Assembly (NCBI GenBank): GCA_903878805.1 | Contig: CAIRJF010000003.1 | Location: 1 to 63,369 of the forward strand | Length of the DNA: 63,369 nt | Direction: 5' to 3' | Source of the DNA: an uncultured Verrucomicrobia subdivision 3 bacterium | GTDB taxonomy: Bacteria; Verrucomicrobiota; Verrucomicrobiia; Limisphaerales; UBA11358 | Part shown: one piece after another, positions 58,141 to 63,369 of the stretch | Layout of the letters: every line of letters starts with the position of its first letter | Position numbering within the stretch: the stretch's first letter is position 1 | Translations under genes and position numbers: made by a program | Notes under the pieces: model-generated | Told to the model about the DNA's origin: nothing | The model's input: only the letters and a program-made list of their open reading frames with translations | The model's database searches: none

Positions 58141-58270
58141 ACCAGAACTGGTGACTCGCGGGAAATCCTGCATCAAGTATGCTGAAAACGTTGGAAGTAG
58201 TGACTCCAACGGAAAATTTAAGTGTGTTGTTTCCCAGAGGCCGGAGTAGTGTCCGGCCTCTTTTCTTTTC
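58141..58270 (+). ncRNA. Three consecutive stem-loops between coaE and glgB: terminator, sRNA or leader
   Basis: Hairpin 1 ACCAG-AA-CTGGT (58141-58152). Hairpin 2 CGTTGGA/TCCAACG (58189-58211), loop AGTAGTGAC. Hairpin 3 AGAGGCCGGA/TCCGGCCTCT (58236-58245 with 58252-58261), loop GTAGTG, then TTTTCTTTT as a strong intrinsic terminator. Loops 2 and 3 share GTAGTG. The 3' part is certainly a terminator; a separate RNA is inference. Confidence 0.4.
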
Positions 58271-58353
58271 CTTGGCTCGTTCCCTGTTCGAAAAAACCGA
58301 CGGCAGCAATTCTTTGTCGTGCCTTGCCGGAAATACTTTGCTAGAATCGCAAC

Positions 58354-60549
58354 ATGATTCTGACGCCCGACGAACTTCGCAGCCTCGTTGAACTCAAAAA
58401 TCAATCTCCTCACACACTTCTCGGCATGCACCCGCTCGGGGACAAATCCGGCCTCGTCGTCCGCGCGCTGCTGCCCGATGCGCAGAAGGTTGAAATCTCG
58501 CCGGTGCACGAAAAGAACAAACCCAAGTTCGTGCTGAAACGAATCCCGAACACGGATGTTTTCGAGGGTGAAACTAAACTGGCGAATTCCGTTTACGCCT
58601 ACGATTTGGTCGTCACAGACAAATCCGGCAAAACGCGGCGCACGCGCGATGCGTATTCCTTCCTGCCGACGCTCGGCGAGGCAGATTTGTTTCTGTTCGG
58701 GAAAGCCGACGAGCGTAAAATTTTCGACAAGCTCGGCGCGCAACTGCGCACGATTGACGGCGTTCACGGAACCAGTTTTGCCGTGTGGGCACCGAATGCC
58801 CAGCGCATCAGCGTCGTCGGCGATTTCAATAGCTGGGACGGGCGTTTTCACGCGATGCGATTGCTCGGTGCGTCGGGCGTCTGGGAAATTTTCATTCCCG
58901 GCGTGGGGCAGGGCGCGCATTACAAATTTGAAATTCGCGACGCGCACGGTCACATCAAATTAAACACCGATCCGTTTGGATTTTTCTTCGAGGTCGCGCC
59001 CAAGCAGGCGGCCATCGTCTGGGACACGAAGAAATTCCAGTGGACCGACGCCGCGTGGATTAAAAAGCGCCGCGAACGCGATGCGCTCCGTTCGCCGATG
59101 AGCGTCTATGAAATGCACGTCGGCTCGTGGCAGAAAAAAACCGCGACTGAATCGTGGAGCTACCGCGAGCTCGCGAAGCCGCTCGTCGAATACGTCACTC
59201 GCCTCGGCTTCACGCACATTGAATTCATGCCCGTCGCCGAGCACGCGTTTTATCCGTCGTGGGGTTATCAGGTCACCGGCTTTTTTGCGCCGACCAGCCG
59301 CTTCGGCACGCCGGAAGATTTTCAGTTTCTTGTCAACGCGCTGCACGAGGCCGGCATCGGCGTCATTGTTGATTGGGTGCCCGCGCATTTTCCGCGCGAC
59401 GAATGGGCGCTCGCCAAGTTCGACGGCACGGCGCTTTTTGAGCACGAAGACCCTCGCAAAGGCGCGCATCAGGATTGGGGAACTTTAATTTTTAATTTCG
59501 GGCGCAATGAAGTTTCCAATTTTCTCGTCGCCAACGCGCTGTTCTGGTGCGAGCGTTTTCACATTGATGGCCTGCGCGTGGACGCCGTTGCCTCAATGCT
59601 GTATCTCGATTATTCACGCAAAGCTGGCGAATGGATTCCGAATGAACATGGCGGTCGAGAAAACCTTGAAGCCATCGAGTTCCTCAAAAAATTTAACCAC
59701 ATTACGCACACGGAATTCCCCGGTGTGATGACCATCGCCGAAGAATCCACTGCGTGGCCGCAGGTGACGCGTCCGCCTTACATCGGCGGACTTGGATTTT
59801 CCTTCAAGTGGAACATGGGCTGGATGCACGACACGCTCGGCTATTTCAAACACGAACCGATCCATCGCAAATACCATCAGAACGACCTGACGTTTGCGAT
59901 GCTTTATCATCACAACGAAAATTTTGTGCTGCCGCTCTCTCACGATGAAGTCGTCCACGGCAAAGGCTCGCTCATCACGCGGATGCCTGGCGACGACTGG
60001 CAGAAATTCGCGAACCTGCGCTGCTTGCTGGCGTATCAATGGCTGTTCCCCGGTAAAAAATTGTTGTTCATGGGCGGCGAATTTGGTCAGCGCGCCGAGT
60101 GGAACGAAAACGCGCACCTTGATTGGTGGTTGCTGGATGCCGGTCCGTTTCATCGCGGCCTGCAAAAATTTGTCGAGGACTTAAACCAGCTTTACAAAAA
60201 TTCACCCGGCCTTTGGCAGGCGGATCACGACCATGCCGGCTTCAATTGGATTGATTGCAACGATCGCGAGAACAGTGTGCTGTCATTCCTACGCCAGACG
60301 GCCGATGGGAAAAAACACTCTGTTGTCATCCTGAATCTTACGCCCGTGCCGCGTCCAAACTATCGCGTCGGCTTGCCGTGTGCGGGCAAATGGAAGGAAG
60401 TGCTTAACAGTGACGCGGGAATTTATGCGGGCAGCAACGGCGGGAATTGCGGTGGTGTCACGGCGGAAAATATTCCGTGCCACAACCAAGCCGCTTCCGC
60501 TGAATTTTTTCTGCCGCCGTTGAGCGTGCTGGTTTTTCAGCAGGCTTGA
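58354..60549 (+). CDS. glgB: 1,4-alpha-glucan branching enzyme
   Basis: 731 aa, GH13 enzyme that makes alpha-1,6 branches in glycogen. N-terminal CBM48-type modules (LLGMHPL; FAVWAPNAQRISVVGDFNSWDGR), then a barrel with nucleophile Asp in GLRVDAVASMLYLDYSRK, acid/base Glu in IAEESTAWP and Asp in LSHDEVVHGKGS. Full length. Implies glycogen storage. The 250-bp leader holds stem-loops. Confidence 0.97.
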   Translation: MILTPDELRSLVELKNQSPHTLLGMHPLGDKSGLVVRALLPDAQKVEISPVHEKNKPKFVLKRIPNTDVFEGETKLANSVYAYDLVVTDKSGKTRRTRDAYSFLPTLGEADLFLFGKADERKIFDKLGAQLRTIDGVHGTSFAVWAPNAQRISVVGDFNSWDGRFHAMRLLGASGVWEIFIPGVGQGAHYKFEIRDAHGHIKLNTDPFGFFFEVAPKQAAIVWDTKKFQWTDAAWIKKRRERDALRSPMSVYEMHVGSWQKKTATESWSYRELAKPLVEYVTRLGFTHIEFMPVAEHAFYPSWGYQVTGFFAPTSRFGTPEDFQFLVNALHEAGIGVIVDWVPAHFPRDEWALAKFDGTALFEHEDPRKGAHQDWGTLIFNFGRNEVSNFLVANALFWCERFHIDGLRVDAVASMLYLDYSRKAGEWIPNEHGGRENLEAIEFLKKFNHITHTEFPGVMTIAEESTAWPQVTRPPYIGGLGFSFKWNMGWMHDTLGYFKHEPIHRKYHQNDLTFAMLYHHNENFVLPLSHDEVVHGKGSLITRMPGDDWQKFANLRCLLAYQWLFPGKKLLFMGGEFGQRAEWNENAHLDWWLLDAGPFHRGLQKFVEDLNQLYKNSPGLWQADHDHAGFNWIDCNDRENSVLSFLRQTADGKKHSVVILNLTPVPRPNYRVGLPCAGKWKEVLNSDAGIYAGSNGGNCGGVTAENIPCHNQAASAEFFLPPLSVLVFQQA

Positions 60550-60553
60550 ACCG

Positions 60554-61384
60554 TCATTGGGTCGAAGCCATCGCCGTGATTTTTTGCTCGTTCAACTTTC
60601 TTTCGTGGTAATCCACAATCCGGTTGATGATGACTTCGCGGCCTTCGAGATGCCAGTCCATGTTGCGCGCGAACCAGAAACCTTCCGGCGTCCGCACGCG
60701 GGTGAATCCGTAGTTAAATTTCCAAACCGCCCCGACGAGTCCACCGAATACGTCAACCTGTTCGGTCAAGTGCAAGTGCGCCTGCGCGATGGCATAATCT
60801 TCCTCGTCAATCCACACGCGTCCGGCCGCTTTGTTGATGAACTTGTCGGCAATGCTATTCACCGGCAGATCTTTGTTGGCGGGCTTGAAATCCACCGCGA
60901 ATGTCGGCCGGCCATTGAGCATTTCCCGCCCGACGAGCGTGAACTGAAAACGGCTCACGAGGTTTGGGATCGAATAATCTTTGACCTTGAGTGCCTTACC
61001 TCGAATGTTTGAATGCGTGTCGGAAAGCGGCTCATCTTTTACGGGAGGCGACGGCGGAATCGGCTGGTTGGCGGCGGCCAGTCGGGCATTGCGCGCGGCA
61101 ATCCGCTGCGGCTTGTTTTCCACGCTGCTTTTTTCGTCGCGACTTTTCAGCTCGCCGCTGCTATTCCGGTATTCCCATGTCCGGGTGCGGGTGTATTGGT
61201 AATTCATGTCAAAGAGGTTGTCGTTCTTGTCCTCCTTGTTCACCGCGCGGGCGACCACCTGTTGGATCAAATAATCCATAGTTGGCAGTGGCTTCGCGTC
61301 GGCGAGGTTGACTTCGTTGGTTTGCGCCGCTGTCAGCCAGACCACTGACAGCAAAGTCGAAACGGTCAGTAAAATTGTCTTCAT
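60554..61384 (-). CDS. Exported LolA/outer-membrane lipoprotein-sorting-like protein
   Basis: 276 aa. Signal peptide (ILLTVSTLLSVVWLTAAQ). The mature part has a helical start (MDYLIQQVVARAVNKEDK) and a curved sheet-like pattern: YTRTRTWEYR, RFQFTLVGREMLNGRPTFAVDFKPA, RVWIDEEDYAIAQAHLHLTE, FNYGFTRVRTPEGFWFARNM, which is characteristic of the LolA-like fold of DUF4292/lipoprotein-sorting proteins. No catalytic residues. Convergent with glgB by 4 bp. Confidence 0.68.
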   Translation of the reverse strand: MKTILLTVSTLLSVVWLTAAQTNEVNLADAKPLPTMDYLIQQVVARAVNKEDKNDNLFDMNYQYTRTRTWEYRNSSGELKSRDEKSSVENKPQRIAARNARLAAANQPIPPSPPVKDEPLSDTHSNIRGKALKVKDYSIPNLVSRFQFTLVGREMLNGRPTFAVDFKPANKDLPVNSIADKFINKAAGRVWIDEEDYAIAQAHLHLTEQVDVFGGLVGAVWKFNYGFTRVRTPEGFWFARNMDWHLEGREVIINRIVDYHERKLNEQKITAMASTQ

Positions 61385-61513
61385 AAGGCATTGGACGTCA
61401 CAACCCGCAAATTTGTTTCAAGGATGTTGAAAGCCGCTCTTTTACAGCGGTTTGGGCTGCTGAAAATGAACTGTGGCTTTGCGGCGGAGCCATTTTTCAA
61501 TAAACTCTCACCC

Positions 61514-62266
61514 GTGAAACTGATTTCATGGAACGTCAATGGCCTGCGCGCCGTGCTGAAGAAAAACTTTCTGGAATTTCTCGATGCGGAGAAGCCCGAC
61601 ATTCTTTGCCTGCAAGAAATTAAATGCACATCGGATCAAGTGGAACAGCTTTGGCCGGCGACTTACACGACCTATTGGAACAGCGCAGAAAAGAAAGGCT
61701 ATTCCGGCACCGCGATTTTCACGAAGGAACGTCCGCTCAAAGTTGCGCCGCACATCGGCATCCACGAACACGACAAGGAAGGCCGCGTGCTCACCGCCGA
61801 GTATAAAGATTTTTTTCTGGTGAATGTTTACACGCCGAATTCAAAGCGCGAACTGGAGCGGCTGCCTTACCGTCAGGTTTGGGACAAAGATTTTCTCGCC
61901 TACCTGAAAAAACTGGAAAAGAAAAAGCCCGTGATTTTCTGCGGCGACCTGAACGTGGCGCACACGGAAATTGATCTCGCGAATCCCAAAGCAAATGTCC
62001 GCAATCACGGCTTCACCATCGAAGAACGCACCGGCTTCACCAATTTCGTGAACGCCGGCTTTGTGGACACGTTCCGCGAATTTGAAAAGGGCGGGGGACA
62101 TTACAGTTGGTGGAGTCCGATGAGCGGCGCGCGTTCCCGCAATGTCGGTTGGCGCATTGATTATTTCCTCATCTCGCAATCGCTGCGCCCGCGTTTGAAG
62201 CGAGCCTACATCCAGCCGCAAATCCTAGGCAGCGACCATTGCCCCGTCGGCATCGAGCTGGCCTGA
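61514..62266 (+). CDS. xth: Exodeoxyribonuclease III
   Basis: 250 aa from a GTG at 61514, chosen because KLISWNVNGLRAVLKK is the family N-terminus; a longer frame from 61391 adds residues without homology. LCLQEIKC (metal Glu), GDLNVAHTEIDLANPK, TFREFEKGGGHYSWWSPM and LGSDHCPVGIEL with the catalytic Asp-His. AP endonuclease of base excision repair. Ends exactly where the convergent hemerythrin gene ends. Confidence 0.96.
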   Translation: MKLISWNVNGLRAVLKKNFLEFLDAEKPDILCLQEIKCTSDQVEQLWPATYTTYWNSAEKKGYSGTAIFTKERPLKVAPHIGIHEHDKEGRVLTAEYKDFFLVNVYTPNSKRELERLPYRQVWDKDFLAYLKKLEKKKPVIFCGDLNVAHTEIDLANPKANVRNHGFTIEERTGFTNFVNAGFVDTFREFEKGGGHYSWWSPMSGARSRNVGWRIDYFLISQSLRPRLKRAYIQPQILGSDHCPVGIELA

Positions 62267-62707
62267 TTATTTTGCCACCTGCCGGCGGCGGAGCCATTCT
62301 TCGCCCAGTTCATTCAGCGTCTTCGCTTTGAGGATGCGTTCGGCCAGCGGAAACACGATGCGTTCCTCCTTGTCGAAATGCTTGCGGGATGCCGCGATGG
62401 CATTCAGCAGGATTTTTTTGGCGTCCTTTAGCGTGCGCGCCTTTTGCACCGAGTCCAAAGCGTCTTCGATATGTTCGTGCTCGGCGTGAAAAGTTTCCTT
62501 CTGGCCCATCTGGTCGAAGTAAGATTCCAGCGGTTCGATGAACAAATCATCCTCGGTCTTGGAATGCGGCCCGTGCAAGTTTTCCACCAGCGTGGCGAGA
62601 CCTTTGATTTCCGCCAAAGTTTTCACGCGCGTCGCGGCGACTTCGATGTGGTCGAACAAATTGTGGAACACCGCGTGTTCCGCGCGCAGGACGTCGGTAA
62701 TTTTCAT
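62267..62707 (-). CDS. Hemerythrin-like (HHE) domain protein
   Basis: 146 aa four-helix protein with His and Glu in the expected helices: LRAEHAVFHNLFDHIE, HGPHSKTEDDLFIEP, FHAEHEHIEDAL, ASRKHFDKEERIVFPLAE, which would bind a di-iron centre. Senses or stores O2, or responds to nitric oxide or oxidative stress. Stop codons of this gene and xth abut. Confidence 0.9.
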   Translation of the reverse strand: MKITDVLRAEHAVFHNLFDHIEVAATRVKTLAEIKGLATLVENLHGPHSKTEDDLFIEPLESYFDQMGQKETFHAEHEHIEDALDSVQKARTLKDAKKILLNAIAASRKHFDKEERIVFPLAERILKAKTLNELGEEWLRRRQVAK

Positions 62708-62844
62708 GTTGGTAATAAATTGCTGCCGTTAGCATCGCCCGTCAATGCCAAGCTCGCTCACCAAATATTGCCAATCGCTGTGCAGAAAATGTTTAGTCAC
62801 CATGCCGCTTGCAACCGGATGGTTGCAGCGGTAAAACAATCATC

Positions 62845-63108
62845 ATGAGCGCACCGAAAGACAAATTGCTCCGCGCGATTGAACTCGCTCTCGCCGGCGA
62901 ATGGGACACCGCTCATGAAGCCGTGCAGCAATACGAAGATAACGCTACCGCCGCGTGGATTCATGCCGTGCTGCACAAGGTTGAAGGCGACTTGAGCAAC
63001 GCCCGCTATTGGTATCGCCGCGCGGATCAATTGAACCACCTCACCGACGAACCGCGCGAGGAATTGGCTGCCATTCGCGACGAAGTCAATTCAGCTCGCG
63101 CCCAGTGA
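62845..63108 (+). CDS. Small TPR-like helical protein
   Basis: 87 aa from the ATG at 62845. Helices [26 protein letters not shown] and [14 protein letters not shown] resemble two TPR/Sel1-like hairpins, as in small proteins annotated as hypothetical in this phylum. No signal peptide. Stands alone. Confidence 0.65.
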   Translation: MSAPKDKLLRAIELALAGEWDTAHEAVQQYEDNATAAWIHAVLHKVEGDLSNARYWYRRADQLNHLTDEPREELAAIRDEVNSARAQ

Positions 63109-63176
63109 ATCCTTCGCCGCCGAGACACATCCGGCAATTGTCCCCACGGCAACGGCCGGTCGCCGGATTCAAATTT

Positions 63177-63369
63177 TCAGTTTCCGAATCGCAATTTTCG
63201 GTCGCCGGGACGGCGTGGCCGCTCCTCACCTGGCTCAATGTAGATCGTCTTGATCCGGTTGTCCTTGAGCCATCGCTGCACAATCTTCGCGATGAACTCC
63301 GAGCCGTTGTCACTGCGCAGGAACTCTGGCGCTCCGTGCTGCTCCACTGCCTTCTGCAGCCACCGCAGC
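63177..63369 (-). pseudogene. IS3-family transposase fragment (integrase core)
   Basis: Minus-strand frame from the window edge reads FLRSDNGSEFIAKIVQRWL and NRIKTIYIEPG, the rve core around the second catalytic Asp (SDNGSEF). In intact copies IxPGSPWQNGYVESFH follows with the last Glu; here the sequence changes after IEPG at about 63229 to an unrelated stretch and a stop. So the gene is truncated at its 3' end and cut by the window on the other side. Confidence 0.75.

Overview
The window looks like a chromosomal segment of a Verrucomicrobiota bacterium, probably of the Pedosphaera/Limisphaera side of the phylum. The grounds are: a type IV pilus-like operon with the gene order known from Akkermansia (Amuc_1101-1100-1099-1098-like), a PSD1-type planctomycete/verrucomicrobial cytochrome, a DUF1080 protein, very large Asn/Thr/Tyr-rich exported proteins ending in the YYR(I/V/A) tail common in this phylum, and phylum-typical intergenic palindromes. 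Taxonomy is inferred from gene content only.

Left part (1-31.7 kb): mostly housekeeping genes mixed with short accessory stretches. In order: a lipoprotein amidohydrolase, purA, uppS, an RluA-type pseudouridine synthase, a DEAD-box helicase translationally coupled to an L7Ae-like RNA-binding protein, an AT-richer accessory patch (7.4-9.2 kb), an MFS transporter, apbE with a GT39-type membrane glycosyltransferase, a sugar oxidoreductase/DoxX/discoidin operon diverging from a sugar isomerase, a Uma2 nuclease, a Sel1-repeat/trypsin fusion protease, rpsP-khpA-trmD-rplS, a duplicated NDK-like protein, metG, a luxE-luxC-queD overlapping operon without luciferase genes, scpB, a small lipoprotein and pyrC.

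Middle (31.5-40 kb): tRNA-Gly(TCC) with its own promoter is followed 28 bp later by a 5'-truncated GH2 beta-mannosidase, an intact GH30 glucosylceramidase, a FucP-like sugar transporter and a 3'-truncated PSD1 cytochrome. This reads as the surviving core of a polysaccharide-use locus with a breakpoint at each end. Then come, on the minus strand, a DUF1080 protein, a heptosyltransferase, a metallophosphoesterase and an acylphosphatase.

Right part (40.1-57.5 kb): a one-strand run of about 17 kb. It holds a PilM-PilN fusion, an Amuc_1100-like and an Amuc_1099-like protein, and a secretin encoded as two separate ORFs, each with its own signal peptide. A PolA-type 5'-3' exonuclease and four exported proteins follow (beta-propeller-like, 1216 aa, 1000 aa, and a frame-broken Calx-beta remnant). 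This is the most unusual region: a pilus/secretion-like envelope complex joined to large lineage-restricted surface proteins. The window closes with coaE, a structured leader or sRNA-like segment, glgB, a LolA-like exported protein, xth, a hemerythrin and a truncated IS3-type transposase.
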